Shown: positions 47,969 to 57,092, counted from the first letter of the stretch. The stretch is 64,000 nt of DNA from Gallionella sp. (GCA_023229845.1 JALNYK010000011.1:1-64000), one strand, 5' to 3'. Numbers and translations: made by a program. The notes: generated by a model from the letters alone, not told the origin.

Positions 47969-48733
47969 TCAGACGAAGAATCCGCCTTCCCACAATTCTT
48001 CGGTCAGCGTCCGGTAATCCGCAGCACCCGGGCTGAACGAGGCGAATTCGAACACATCCTGCCCGTGCATCGGACTGGCTGCCAGCGCGGCGTTCTCGCC
48101 GATACGCGTGGCGCAGACCAGGTTGCCGTATCTTTCCCTGAGCTTCTCGTCCACTTCGAACGCCAGCTTGCGCCGGGCATCGAAACGTGTCACGACGATC
48201 TTGCGCTCGAAGCGGCGGTTGAGCTTCTTTTCCAGCACGTTCAGCGCGCTGTCCAGGCGGTGCACGCCCTGCAGCGACAGGAAGTCGGCCGACACCGGGA
48301 TCAGCACGCGGTCGGTCGCCAGCAGCGCATTCAGCGTCAGCACGCCCAGCATCGGGCAGCAGTCGATCAGCACCGGCGATCCGACGAATGCGAGTTCGTC
48401 CTGCATGCCGCGGCGCAACAGCGTCGCCGCCTTGGGGTCGCTGCCGAACATCGCGTCTATCTTGGCCAGTTCCAGCGAGGCCGGAATCAGCTTCCAGCCG
48501 CGCGGGGTCTTGTGCAGCAGATTCGACAGCGGCGTCTTGTGCTTGAAGAAGCCCGCCATGCCGGCGTCCGGTGCGACCCGCGCCGCGCCGCTGGACAGGG
48601 TCAGGTGGCCCTGCGGGTCCATGTCCAGGGCGATCGGAGACTGCCGCGCGAGGTTCAGTGCTGCGGTCACGTTCAGACAGGTGGTGGTCTTGCCGACCCC
48701 GCCCTTTTGATTGAATACGGCGATTACCGCCAT
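47969..48733 (-). CDS. Orphan ParA/MinD-family ATPase
   Basis: 254 residues from ATG 48733, with AGGAG upstream. Deviant Walker A VFNQKGGVGKTTTCLNVTAA and the LDMDPQGHLTLS motif mark a ParA/Soj-type ATPase. It is clearly different from the chromosomal parA at 60165-60938 and has no parB or partner gene beside it. Such orphan ParA proteins position cargo such as chemoreceptor clusters, carboxysomes or plasmids; the cargo here is unknown. It is flanked by repeats and a decayed glmS end. Confidence 0.88.
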   Translation of the reverse strand: MAVIAVFNQKGGVGKTTTCLNVTAALNLARQSPIALDMDPQGHLTLSSGAARVAPDAGMAGFFKHKTPLSNLLHKTPRGWKLIPASLELAKIDAMFGSDPKAATLLRRGMQDELAFVGSPVLIDCCPMLGVLTLNALLATDRVLIPVSADFLSLQGVHRLDSALNVLEKKLNRRFERKIVVTRFDARRKLAFEVDEKLRERYGNLVCATRIGENAALAASPMHGQDVFEFASFSPGAADYRTLTEELWEGGFFV

Positions 48734-48781
48734 GTGGTGAGTCTCCTGGTTATTCGGATGGGAACGAGAAATCGCCCCCAA

Positions 48782-48852
48782 TGTAGGTCGGGTTTTACCC
48801 GGCAGCGTCGACATATTCGAGACGGTCGTGTCGGGTTGAAACCCGACCTACA
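48782..48852. repeat. 71-bp element with perfect 14-bp ends TGTAGGTCGGGTTT
   Basis: TGTAGGTCGGGTTT (48782-48795) and AAACCCGACCTACA (48839-48852) are exact reverse complements. The interior is short with a TCGAC-like centre. It shares GTAGGTCGGGTT with 42321-42351 and 42703-42736. It lies between the orphan parA start and the glmS remnant. Confidence 0.8.
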
Positions 48853-48898
48853 GCCGTTCTTCTCCCCCAAGCCGAGAAACCTCGCGTCATCGGCCCCG

Positions 48899-49140
48899 TT
48901 ATTCAACTGTTACCGACTTCGCAAGGTTACGCGGCATGTCCACATCCGTTCCCTTTTGCAGTGCGACGTAATATGCCAGCAGTTGCTGCGGGATGGTGTG
49001 CAGAATAGGGCTCAAATAACCCGCGTGTTCGGGCATTTGCATCACATGGTGCCGTCCGCGGCACGGATATGGGTGTCGGCATCGCCGGCCGGATAGGCCT
49101 CGGCAGAGGCCTCCTTCCCTTGCCGCGCGATATGCAGGAA
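48899..49140 (-). pseudogene. glmS: Decayed 3' end of glmS (glucosamine-fructose-6-phosphate aminotransferase)
   Basis: The minus strand ends in PILHTIPQQLLAYYVALQKG, then TDVDMPRNLAKSVTVE-stop, the unmistakable C terminus of GlmS. Upstream, FLHIARQG, KEAS, AEAYPAG and DADTHIRAADGT are recognisable GlmS pieces with large internal deletions between them, and a 1-base deletion (ACCATGTG for ACCCATGTG) shifts the frame before HVMQMPEHAG. Homology stops at about 49140. A working glmS must be elsewhere. The position near atpC fits the ancestral order atpC-glmU-glmS seen in many proteobacteria. Confidence 0.9.
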
Positions 49141-49295
49141 CAAGATTTATTTACTACGTTATTTGCCTCTATTTTTGCAGGTGTTTACCTTAGAGCCTCC
49201 ATCAGTCGTTAAGGCAACAATATTGCCGACCTCTCTCTTCCGCAACGGAATCAAGCAAACCGAGCTTGTTTTTCCTGTCAATCAGGGCGACAAAC

Positions 49296-49730
49296 ATGCA
49301 ACCGGAATCCGACTCCAGGCAATCGCTATTAAATCAACGTATCCAGTCCAGTTTGCGTAGGGCTGAGACGTACACGCTGGGTTTGCGCAAGGCATACACT
49401 CGGTTAGTAGTCGGCGGGCTGACGAGTTCAGCGGCGACGACGCTGATAGCGGGGGGCACTGCGCTGCAGGGCCCATTACTTGGGTCTGGCACCACGGGTT
49501 GGCGGATAACCTGTATCGTCGCCGCGCTCTTGAGCCTGATATCGGCAATCTGTGTGGGTGCCGGCCAGCAATTGAAACTGGGAGAGCGACTGCCGCAAGG
49601 GCTGCTCTGCGTAGGCCGCTTGCGCGCCCTGGATATGGCCCTTGCGATCGGGAGTCGCGGCTGGAACGATATCGCAATAGAGTACGAGGAAATCGTAAAA
49701 GGATTTGCGGAAGTATTGATCGATGAATAA
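49296..49730 (+). CDS. Hypothetical 2TM protein, SLATT-like layout
   Basis: 144 residues from ATG 49296. After a charged N-terminal helix (SLRRAETYTLGLRKAYTRLV) come two transmembrane helices (about residues 45-65 and 75-95, ending CIVAALLSLISAICVGAG). The C-terminal block SRGWNDIAIEYEEIVKGF is soluble. The layout and the EYEEIV motif recall SLATT-type 2TM effector domains associated with nucleotide-sensing defence systems, but the similarity is faint. No sensor gene sits beside it. The surrounding 562 bases upstream hold only repeats and the glmS remnant. Confidence 0.5.
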   Translation: MQPESDSRQSLLNQRIQSSLRRAETYTLGLRKAYTRLVVGGLTSSAATTLIAGGTALQGPLLGSGTTGWRITCIVAALLSLISAICVGAGQQLKLGERLPQGLLCVGRLRALDMALAIGSRGWNDIAIEYEEIVKGFAEVLIDE

Positions 49731-49950
49731 GACACGTCAGTTTGTCTTGTAGCGTGTGTGATTATTTCTCTCGCCGTCCGGCCTCACCATATCAAGCTAT
49801 CAAGAGCCATTGTTCTGGACAACGGCAAAGGCAACCCGCTGCCTTGGTTATTCGTTGCTTCATCAGCGCTCCCCATCTTCCGCTTATGGCTTTCAGCGAC
49901 TAAACTGCGCGCCTGTCGCACTATCATCAATTTGAAACAAGGAATCCATC

Positions 49951-50292
49951 ATGAGCGGTTTGCCCAAATGTCCCCAATGCGGTTCGGAATACGCCTACGA
50001 GGACGGCAGTGTGTATGTTTGCCCCGAGTGCGCGCACGAGTGGCCTAAAGATGCGCCCGCCGATGCCGGCGAACAGCAGCGCATTTACAAAGATGCCTTT
50101 GGCAATGTACTGGTCGACGGCGATTCGGTGACTGTCATCAAGGACTTGAAAATCAAGGGGTCGTCCTCGGTCGTCAAGGTCGGCACCAAGGTCAAGAACA
50201 TCCGTCTGATCGATGGCGACCACGACATCGATTGCAAGATCGACGGCATCGGCGCGATGCAGTTGAAGACGGAATTCGTCAAGAAGGCATAA
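49951..50292 (+). CDS. PhnA/YjdM-type zinc-ribbon protein
   Basis: 113 residues from ATG 49951, with AAGGAA upstream. N-terminal zinc ribbon CPQCGSEYAYEDGSVYVCPE and C-terminal SH3-like block DAFGNVLVDGDSVTVIKDLK, typical of PhnA/YjdM. Named for an early link with phosphonate use that has not held up for all members; the real role is unsure. Convergent with the ATPase gene, with a 6-base gap. Confidence 0.93.
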   Translation: MSGLPKCPQCGSEYAYEDGSVYVCPECAHEWPKDAPADAGEQQRIYKDAFGNVLVDGDSVTVIKDLKIKGSSSVVKVGTKVKNIRLIDGDHDIDCKIDGIGAMQLKTEFVKKA

Positions 50293-50298
50293 GCCGCC

Positions 50299-52074
50299 TC
50301 AATCTAGTGGCGGTGCAATCTTGATGATCTCTTCGGCGGAGGTCAGGCCTGCAGCGACTTTTTCCGCACCGGAGAGGCGTAGCGGCTTCATCCCTTCCTG
50401 CCGCGCAAGCGCCTTGATCTTGCCCAGTTCGGCATCGCGAACTACCAGCTTTTTCATCTCGGCACTGAGCGGCAGCATCTCGTAGATGCCGGTGCGGCCC
50501 CGGTAGCCGGTCATGCGGCATTCCAGGCAGCCGGTGGCGACGTTGACCTGCCTGGGCTTGGCAGCCTTCCACGGGCTGACCAGCTCCTGCCAGGTCTCGT
50601 CGCTAATCTCGCCCTTCGTCTTGCAATGCGGGCACAGCGTGCGCGCAAGGCGTTGCGCCATCACGCCCAGCAGCGTGGCGTTCAGCAGGTAGGGCGGAAC
50701 GCCCAGTTCCAGCAGGCGGGAGATCGCCGATGGCGCGTCGTTGGTATGCAGCGACGACAGCACCAGGTGGCCTGTCAACGCCGCCTGAATCGCCATCTCT
50801 GCGGTCTCGACGTCGCGGATTTCGCCGACCATGATGATGTCGGGATCCTGCCGCAGCAGAGTGCGGATGCCATCGGCGAAGTTCAGGCCGATGTTGTGCT
50901 GCACCTGCATCTGGTTGAATGCCGGTTCGATCATCTCGATCGGGTCTTCGACGGTGCAGACGTTGACCTCGGGCGTGGCGAGCTGCTTCAGCGTGGAATA
51001 CAGCGTGGTGGTCTTGCCGGAGCCGGTAGGGCCGGTGACCAGGATGATGCCGTTGGGCTGGCGCGTCCAGCCGTTCCACATCGCAGTCTGGTCGCGCGTG
51101 AAGCCGAGGTCGGCGAAGTTCTTCACCAGTATCTCCGGATCGAAGATACGCATCACCAGCTTTTCGCCGAAGGCGGTGGGCATAGTCGACAGGCGCAGTT
51201 CGATCTCGTCGCCGTCGGCGCTGACGGTCTTGATGCGTCCGTCCTGCGGCCTGCGCTTCTCGACCATATCCATGCGCCCGAGCAGCTTGATGCGGTTGGT
51301 GATCGCGTTGGTGACCGGGGCCGGCAGCTGGTAGACCTGGTGCATCACGCCGTCGATGCGGAAGCGCACGATGCCGAGATCGCGACGCGGTTCGAGATGG
51401 ATGTCGCTGGCGCGCTGTTCGAAGGCATATTTGAACAGCCAGTCCACCAGCGTGACGACATGCTGTTCGTTGGCATCCAGGTTTTTGTTCTTGCCCAGCT
51501 CGACCAATTGCTCGAAGTTCTGCACGCCTATCGCCTGCCCGGCCTTGGCCTTGTTGGCAAGCTGCACCGATTGCGCAAGGTTGTAAATTTCCGGCAGGTA
51601 GTGGTTGATATCCAGCGGGCTGGCCAGCACCAGCTCGATCTTCATATTCAGCACCCGCTCTAGCTCCGCGACCCAGTCGGAAACAAAAGGCTCGGCTGTG
51701 GCTATGGTTACCTCGCGATCGCTGATCTTGATTGGCATGATCTTCAGCCGCTCTGCGTAAGACTTGGATACCAGATTGCCTATGCCCGCGAAATTCAGCT
51801 GCAGCGGATCGATATGGATGTAGGTCATACCGACATGGGCGGCCAGCCATTCGGTGAGAAATTCAACCGTCAGCAGCTTGTTCGGCGGAAGACGGTTGCG
51901 CCATTTCTGCTCGCCGATGACGACCAACGGATGCACATGCTCGCCGCGGTAGCGCTTGAGCAGCTTGTCGGCCTCCTCCGCCGGCAGCATGTCGTCGCGC
52001 ACCAGCCAGCGCAGGATGAACTCCAGCGTGAGTTTCTGTCCCTGCTGTGCGGCGATGAAATTCTCTTTAGTCAT
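50299..52074 (-). CDS. Type II/IV secretion ATPase (GspE/PilB family)
   Basis: 591 residues. N-terminal MshEN-like region (about 60-170), then a secretion ATPase with Walker A GPTGSGKTTTLYSTLKQL (about 347-356), Asp box, Walker B DPDIIMVGEIRDVETAEMAI and the C-terminal zinc tetra-Cys (CPHCKTKG, GCLECRMTGYRGR). It powers assembly of a pilus or type II secretion pseudopilus. No pil/gsp genes are adjacent, so it acts with genes elsewhere or is a solitary PilB-like protein. It lies downstream of atpC on the same strand, after the atp terminator. Confidence 0.92.
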   Translation of the reverse strand: MTKENFIAAQQGQKLTLEFILRWLVRDDMLPAEEADKLLKRYRGEHVHPLVVIGEQKWRNRLPPNKLLTVEFLTEWLAAHVGMTYIHIDPLQLNFAGIGNLVSKSYAERLKIMPIKISDREVTIATAEPFVSDWVAELERVLNMKIELVLASPLDINHYLPEIYNLAQSVQLANKAKAGQAIGVQNFEQLVELGKNKNLDANEQHVVTLVDWLFKYAFEQRASDIHLEPRRDLGIVRFRIDGVMHQVYQLPAPVTNAITNRIKLLGRMDMVEKRRPQDGRIKTVSADGDEIELRLSTMPTAFGEKLVMRIFDPEILVKNFADLGFTRDQTAMWNGWTRQPNGIILVTGPTGSGKTTTLYSTLKQLATPEVNVCTVEDPIEMIEPAFNQMQVQHNIGLNFADGIRTLLRQDPDIIMVGEIRDVETAEMAIQAALTGHLVLSSLHTNDAPSAISRLLELGVPPYLLNATLLGVMAQRLARTLCPHCKTKGEISDETWQELVSPWKAAKPRQVNVATGCLECRMTGYRGRTGIYEMLPLSAEMKKLVVRDAELGKIKALARQEGMKPLRLSGAEKVAAGLTSAEEIIKIAPPLD

Positions 52075-52152
52075 GGCATTGCACCCTGATTGAACTTGCC
52101 CAGTTTAATGGCTTGCGCGGCGAAATGCATCGTACGCTCGTACGACAGACAC

Positions 52153-52178
52153 AAAAAAAGCAGCCGAAGCTGCTTTTT
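52153..52178 (-). terminator. Rho-independent terminator after atpC
   Basis: On the minus strand AAAAAGCAGC-TTCG-GCTGCTTTTTTT: a 10-bp stem with a TTCG tetraloop and a T-run, 24 bases downstream of the atpC stop. It marks the end of the ATP synthase operon. Confidence 0.95.
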
Positions 52179-52202
52179 CCGATGTTGCATTGCCGAACGC
52201 GA

Positions 52203-52628
52203 TCAGTGCGTCTGCTTGCGCAGTTGCTGGATCGCGCGCAGTTGGGCGATGGCTTCGGCCAGCTCGGCTTGCGCCTGGGCGTAGTCGAGGTCGGAGATAC
52301 GATTCTTCATCGCCTCTTCCGCCGCCTGCTTGGCTTCCAGTGCTCGCGCCTCGTCCAGGTCACCGCCGCGGATCGCGGTGTCGGCCAGGATGGTGACCAC
52401 GCTGGGTTGCACTTCCAGCATGCCGCCCGATACGTAGATCAGCTCTTCCTGTTCCTGGTCGGGACGCTTGATGCGCACTGCGCCCGGTTTGATGCGGGTC
52501 ATCAGCGCGGTGTGGCGCGGGTAAATACCCAGTTCGCCCATCTCGCCGGGAACGATCACGACTTCCGCCAGCCCGGAGAAGATTTGCTCCTCCGCGCTAA
52601 CTACGTCGACATGTACGGTCATTGCCAT
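52203..52628 (-). CDS. atpC: ATP synthase F1 subunit epsilon
   Basis: 141 residues from ATG 52628. N-terminal beta-sandwich (TVHVDVVSAEEQIFSGLAEV, GELGIYPRHTALMTRIKPGA) and C-terminal helical hairpin (LAEAIAQLRAIQQLRKQTH). It links the rotor to the catalytic head and can inhibit ATP hydrolysis. Last gene of the operon, followed by a terminator; 12 bases after atpD. Confidence 0.97.
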   Translation of the reverse strand: MAMTVHVDVVSAEEQIFSGLAEVVIVPGEMGELGIYPRHTALMTRIKPGAVRIKRPDQEQEELIYVSGGMLEVQPSVVTILADTAIRGGDLDEARALEAKQAAEEAMKNRISDLDYAQAQAELAEAIAQLRAIQQLRKQTH

Positions 52629-52640
52629 GGCATTTACCTT

Positions 52641-54062
52641 TTACTGAAGGGTCTTGGCTTTTTCGACTGCTTCTTCGATGCTGCCGACCATGTAGAACGC
52701 CTGCTCAGGCAGGTGATCGTATTCGCCTGCGACGATAGCCTTGAAGCCCTTGATAGTGTCCTTCAGGGTCACATACTTGCCCGGTGCGCCGGTGAACACT
52801 TCGGCAACGTGGAACGGCTGCGACAGGAAGCGCTGAATCTTACGCGCACGTGCCACGGCCAGCTTGTCTTCCGGTGCCAGTTCGTCCATACCCAGAATCG
52901 CGATGATGTCGCGCAATTCCTTGTAGCGCTGCAGAGTCTGCTGCACGCTGCGGGCCACGGAGTAGTGCTCTTCGCCCACGACCAGCGGGTCCAGCTGGCG
53001 GGAGGTAGAGTCCAGCGGATCGACCGCAGGGTAGATACCCAGCGAAGCGATGTCGCGGGACAACACGACGGTGGAGTCCAGGTGCAAGAAGGTCGTCGCA
53101 GGAGACGGGTCGGTCAAGTCGTCCGCAGGCACGTAAACGGCCTGGATGGAAGTGATCGAACCAACCTTGGTCGAAGTGATACGCTCTTGCAGACGGCCCA
53201 TTTCTTCAGCCAGTGTCGGCTGATAACCCACGGCGGAAGGCATACGACCCAGCAGCGCGGACACTTCGGTACCGGCCAGTGTATAGCGGTAGATGTTGTC
53301 CACGAAGAACAGGATGTCGCGGCCTTCGTCACGGAATTTTTCAGCCATGGTCAAACCGGACAGCGCCACGCGCAGACGGTTGCCAGGCGGCTCGTTCATC
53401 TGACCGAACACCATCGCGACCTTGGACTTGGTGAAGTCTTCCTTGTCGATAACGCCTGCATCAGACATTTCGTGGTAGAAGTCGTTACCTTCGCGGGTAC
53501 GCTCACCCACGCCGGCGAACACCGACAGACCGCTGTGCTGCTTGGCGATGTTGTTGATCAGCTCCAGCATGTTCACGGTCTTGCCCACACCCGCGCCGCC
53601 GAACAGACCGACCTTACCGCCCTTGGCGAACGGGCAAACCAGGTCGATAACCTTGATGCCGGTTTCCAGCAGGTCAACGGAAGGAGACAGTTCGTCGAAC
53701 TTCGGTGCCTTCTGATGAATTTCGCGTTTCTCGGTGCACTTGATCTCGCCGGCTTCGTCGATCGGACGACCCAGCACGTCCATGATGCGCCCCAGTGTGC
53801 CGGTGCCAACAGGAACCGAGATCGCGCTGCCGGTGGCATTGACTGCCATGCCGCGGCGCAGACCGTCGGAAGAACCCATCGCGATGGTACGGACGACGCC
53901 GTCGCCCAGCTGCTGTTGCACTTCGAACGTCAGACCCGCTTCGGCAGTGGAGCTGCCGGCGTCAGCCAGCGTCAAAGCCTCGTAAACCTTGGGCATTTGA
54001 TCACGCGGGAATTCGATGTCAACCACCGCGCCGATACACTGAACAATCTTTCCTTGACTCAT
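52641..54062 (-). CDS. atpD: ATP synthase F1 subunit beta
   Basis: 473 residues. Catalytic subunit that makes ATP from ADP and phosphate. Walker A GGAGVGKTVNMLELINNI (about 150-165), the catalytic Glu in GERTREGNDFYHEM, and DELSEED-like TLAEEMGRLQERITSTK-region are present. ALVGQMPSAVGYQPT appears here as ALLGRMPSAVGYQPT. Normal length. Lies between atpG and atpC in the standard order. Confidence 0.98.
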   Translation of the reverse strand: MSQGKIVQCIGAVVDIEFPRDQMPKVYEALTLADAGSSTAEAGLTFEVQQQLGDGVVRTIAMGSSDGLRRGMAVNATGSAISVPVGTGTLGRIMDVLGRPIDEAGEIKCTEKREIHQKAPKFDELSPSVDLLETGIKVIDLVCPFAKGGKVGLFGGAGVGKTVNMLELINNIAKQHSGLSVFAGVGERTREGNDFYHEMSDAGVIDKEDFTKSKVAMVFGQMNEPPGNRLRVALSGLTMAEKFRDEGRDILFFVDNIYRYTLAGTEVSALLGRMPSAVGYQPTLAEEMGRLQERITSTKVGSITSIQAVYVPADDLTDPSPATTFLHLDSTVVLSRDIASLGIYPAVDPLDSTSRQLDPLVVGEEHYSVARSVQQTLQRYKELRDIIAILGMDELAPEDKLAVARARKIQRFLSQPFHVAEVFTGAPGKYVTLKDTIKGFKAIVAGEYDHLPEQAFYMVGSIEEAVEKAKTLQ

Positions 54063-54104
54063 TTTAAGATTCCCCGTCTAAATTAATTCTGAATTCTCTG
54101 CCGA

Positions 54105-54971
54105 TTAGCCGATCGCTGCCGCGCCGCCCACGATCTCGGAAATTTCCTTGGTGATCGCTGCCTGACGCGCCTTGTTGTAGACCAGCTTGAGTTCGCCGAT
54201 GACGCTCTTCGCGTTGTCGGAAGCGGCCTTCATGGCCACCATGCGCGAGCTCTGTTCGGAAGCCATGTTCTCCACGACCGCCTGGTAAACCAGGGACTCG
54301 ATGTAGCGCACCAGCAACTCGTCGACAACCTGCTTGGCATCCGGCTCGTAGATGTAATCCCAGTTGCCTTCGCTCGTGCCCAGCTGTTCGCCGGAAAGCG
54401 GCAGCACCTGTTCGACCACCGGCTCTTGCTTCATCGTGTTGACGAAGTGGTTGTAGCTCAGATAGATCGCGTCGATCTCGCCTGCCACGTAAGCATCCAG
54501 CATCACCTTGACGGCGCCGATCAGCTTCTCGATGTGCGGCGTGTCGCCCAGGCCGGTCAGATGCGACTTGACGTTGGCGCCCATGCGATTCATGAAGCTG
54601 AAACCCTTGTTGCCGATCGGACAAACCGTGATGCCCTTGCCCTCGCCTTCCCAAGTCTTCATGTTGCCGATCGCGAGGCGCAGCACGTTGGTGTTCAAAC
54701 CGCCGCACAAGCCCTTGTCGGACGTGACGACGATCATACCGACGTTCTTGATGCTCTCGCGCTTGACCAGGAATGGATGCTTGTATTCCGGGTTGGCGCG
54801 CGACAAGTGAGCGGCGACATTGCGGATCTTCTCGGCATAGGGGCGCGCGGCACGCATGCGATCCTGCGCCTTGCGCATTTTCGCTGCTGCCACCATTTCC
54901 ATCGCACGGGTGATCTTGCGCGTATTTTCTACGCTCTTGATCTTGGTGCGAATTTCTTTACTGCCCGCCAT
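54105..54971 (-). CDS. atpG: ATP synthase F1 subunit gamma
   Basis: 288 residues. Central rotor shaft. N terminus MAGSKEIRTKIKSVENTRKI and TRAMEMVAAAKMRKAQDRM and C terminus AITKEISEIVGGAAAI are the usual coiled-coil ends. The middle Rossmann-like part (VVTSDKGLCGGLNTNVLR) is typical. A 42-base gap precedes atpD. Confidence 0.97.
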   Translation of the reverse strand: MAGSKEIRTKIKSVENTRKITRAMEMVAAAKMRKAQDRMRAARPYAEKIRNVAAHLSRANPEYKHPFLVKRESIKNVGMIVVTSDKGLCGGLNTNVLRLAIGNMKTWEGEGKGITVCPIGNKGFSFMNRMGANVKSHLTGLGDTPHIEKLIGAVKVMLDAYVAGEIDAIYLSYNHFVNTMKQEPVVEQVLPLSGEQLGTSEGNWDYIYEPDAKQVVDELLVRYIESLVYQAVVENMASEQSSRMVAMKAASDNAKSVIGELKLVYNKARQAAITKEISEIVGGAAAIG

Positions 54972-54984
54972 AACTCACCTCGCC

Positions 54985-56526
54985 TTAGTAGACTGCCGTT
55001 GCCTTGAACGATTCGATAGCGGCAGACAAAAGCTTCTCGTTGTCGCCGGACAGATCCTTGGTGGATTCGATCGCGTCCATCAGTGCCTTGTTGCTGGACT
55101 TCAGGTTGGCGTGCAATGCGGCTTCGAAAGCCAGCGCCTTGGGCACGGCCACGTCGTCGAAGTAACCCTTGTTCACTGCGAACAGTGTGGTCGCCATTTC
55201 GGACACGGACAGCGGGCAGTATTGCAGCTGCTTCATCAGTTCGGTCACCAGACGGCCGCGCTCCAGTTGCTTGCGGGTCGATTCGTCCAAGTCGGAAGCG
55301 AACTGCGCGAACGCAGCCAGTTCACGATACTGAGCCAGAGCCAGACGCACACCGCCACCCAGCTTCTTGATGACCTTGGTCTGCGCTGCACCACCCACGC
55401 GGGACACCGATACACCGGCGTTGATCGCGGGACGGATACCGGCGTTGAACAGGTCGGCTTCCAGGAAGATCTGGCCGTCGGTAATCGAGATCACGTTGGT
55501 CGGCACGAATGCGGACACGTCACCAGCCTGGGTTTCGATGATCGGCAGTGCGGTCAGCGAACCGGTCTTGCCCTTGACTTCACCCTTGGTGAAGGCTTCG
55601 ACGTACTCGGCGTTGACACGCGCGGCGCGTTCCAGCAGACGGGAGTGCAGGTAGAACACGTCGCCGGGATAAGCTTCACGGCCCGGCGGACGGCGCAGCA
55701 ACAGGGAGATCTGACGATATGCCCAGGCTTGCTTGGTCAAGTCGTCATAAACGATCAGCGCGTCTTCGCCGCGGTCGCGGAAGTATTCGCCCATGGTGCA
55801 GCCGGCGTAAGGCGCCAGGAATTGCATCGCGGCGGAGTCGGAAGCGGTAGCCGCAACGACGATGGTGTATTCCATCGCGCCGTGCTCTTCCAGCTTGCGC
55901 ACCACGTTGGCGACGGTCGAAGCTTTCTGGCCGACGGCAACGTAGATACAGGTCATGTTCTGACCCTTCTGATTGATGATGGCGTCGACAGCAACGGCAG
56001 TCTTGCCGGTCTGGCGGTCGCCGATGATCAGTTCGCGCTGGCCGCGGCCAACCGGAACCATGGAGTCGATGGACTTCAGGCCGGTCTGCACCGGCTGGTC
56101 AACGGACTTACGTGCGATAACGCCCGGCGCGACCTTTTCGATCTTGTCGGTCATCTTGGCATTGATCGGACCCTTGCCGTCGATAGGCTGGCCCAGCGCG
56201 TTCACGACGCGGCCGCGCAGCTCGGGACCGACCGGCACTTCCAGAATGCGGCCCGTGCACTTGACGGTGTCGCCTTCGGTGATGTGTTCGTATTCGCCCA
56301 GAATAACGGCGCCGACGGAGTCACGCTCGAGGTTCAGCGCCAGACCGAAGGTGTTGCCGGGGAATTCCAACATTTCGCCCTGCATCACGTCGGACAAGCC
56401 GTGGACGCGAACGATACCGTCGGTCACGCTGACCACGGTGCCTTCGGTGCGAGCCTGGGTCAGCGCTTCGAAGTTCTCGATGCGACTGCGGATCAAATTG
56501 CTAATTTCAGAAGGATTGAGCTTCAT
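54985..56526 (-). CDS. atpA: ATP synthase F1 subunit alpha
   Basis: 513 residues. Non-catalytic nucleotide-binding subunit. Walker A GDRQTGKTAVAVDAIINQ (about 169-176), the conserved arginine region SVSRVGGAAQTKVIKKLGG and the N-terminal MKLNPSEISNLIRSRIENFE that binds delta are present. Standard length and position, 27 bases after atpH. Confidence 0.98.
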   Translation of the reverse strand: MKLNPSEISNLIRSRIENFEALTQARTEGTVVSVTDGIVRVHGLSDVMQGEMLEFPGNTFGLALNLERDSVGAVILGEYEHITEGDTVKCTGRILEVPVGPELRGRVVNALGQPIDGKGPINAKMTDKIEKVAPGVIARKSVDQPVQTGLKSIDSMVPVGRGQRELIIGDRQTGKTAVAVDAIINQKGQNMTCIYVAVGQKASTVANVVRKLEEHGAMEYTIVVAATASDSAAMQFLAPYAGCTMGEYFRDRGEDALIVYDDLTKQAWAYRQISLLLRRPPGREAYPGDVFYLHSRLLERAARVNAEYVEAFTKGEVKGKTGSLTALPIIETQAGDVSAFVPTNVISITDGQIFLEADLFNAGIRPAINAGVSVSRVGGAAQTKVIKKLGGGVRLALAQYRELAAFAQFASDLDESTRKQLERGRLVTELMKQLQYCPLSVSEMATTLFAVNKGYFDDVAVPKALAFEAALHANLKSSNKALMDAIESTKDLSGDNEKLLSAAIESFKATAVY

Positions 56527-56553
56527 CTGGATTTCCTTATCTTGATAAATCTA

Positions 56554-57087
56554 TCAGGCCAGGGCGTTCGCCATTTCGCCAAGACGGGTGCGCGCAGAAC
56601 CATCGATCACCTTGTCCCCGGCACGGATTACCACGCCACCCAGCAATTCTTTGTTGACTTTACAGACCAGCTTGATTTCGCGGCCCATGCGCTGCTTCAG
56701 CGAAGCAATGATCTTGTCCTGTTGCGCAGCCGACAATTCGAATGCCGAATCCACCACCACATTGACGGTTTTTTCTGCATCGGCGCGCAGCACTTCGAAA
56801 ATTCCGGCGATTTCCGGCAGGTTCAGCAAGCGCTGATTCTCCGCCAGGATGCGCACGAAATTGCGTTGCTGCGTATTCGCTTGCCCGCCCAGCAGACCTT
56901 CCATCAGGCTTTCGACCTGGACTTTCGGCACGCGCGGGCTGGTAACTACAGCACGCACTTCCGGATTGCCCACAGCCTCGGCCAGAGACAACAACATCTC
57001 CGACCAGCCCTTCAGGTCTGCCAGTTTTTGCGCTTCTTCGAATGCCGCTTGGGCATAAGGACGTGCAGTAGTGATGGCTTCAGACAT
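56554..57087 (-). CDS. atpH: ATP synthase F1 subunit delta
   Basis: 177 residues. Peripheral-stalk subunit joining F1 to F0. TTARPYAQAAFEEAQKLADL at the N terminus and ELLGGVVIRAGDKVIDGSAR-TRL near the C terminus are the family signatures. Lies between atpF (5 bases upstream) and atpA. Confidence 0.97.
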   Translation of the reverse strand: MSEAITTARPYAQAAFEEAQKLADLKGWSEMLLSLAEAVGNPEVRAVVTSPRVPKVQVESLMEGLLGGQANTQQRNFVRILAENQRLLNLPEIAGIFEVLRADAEKTVNVVVDSAFELSAAQQDKIIASLKQRMGREIKLVCKVNKELLGGVVIRAGDKVIDGSARTRLGEMANALA

Positions 57088-57092
57088 GGCGT

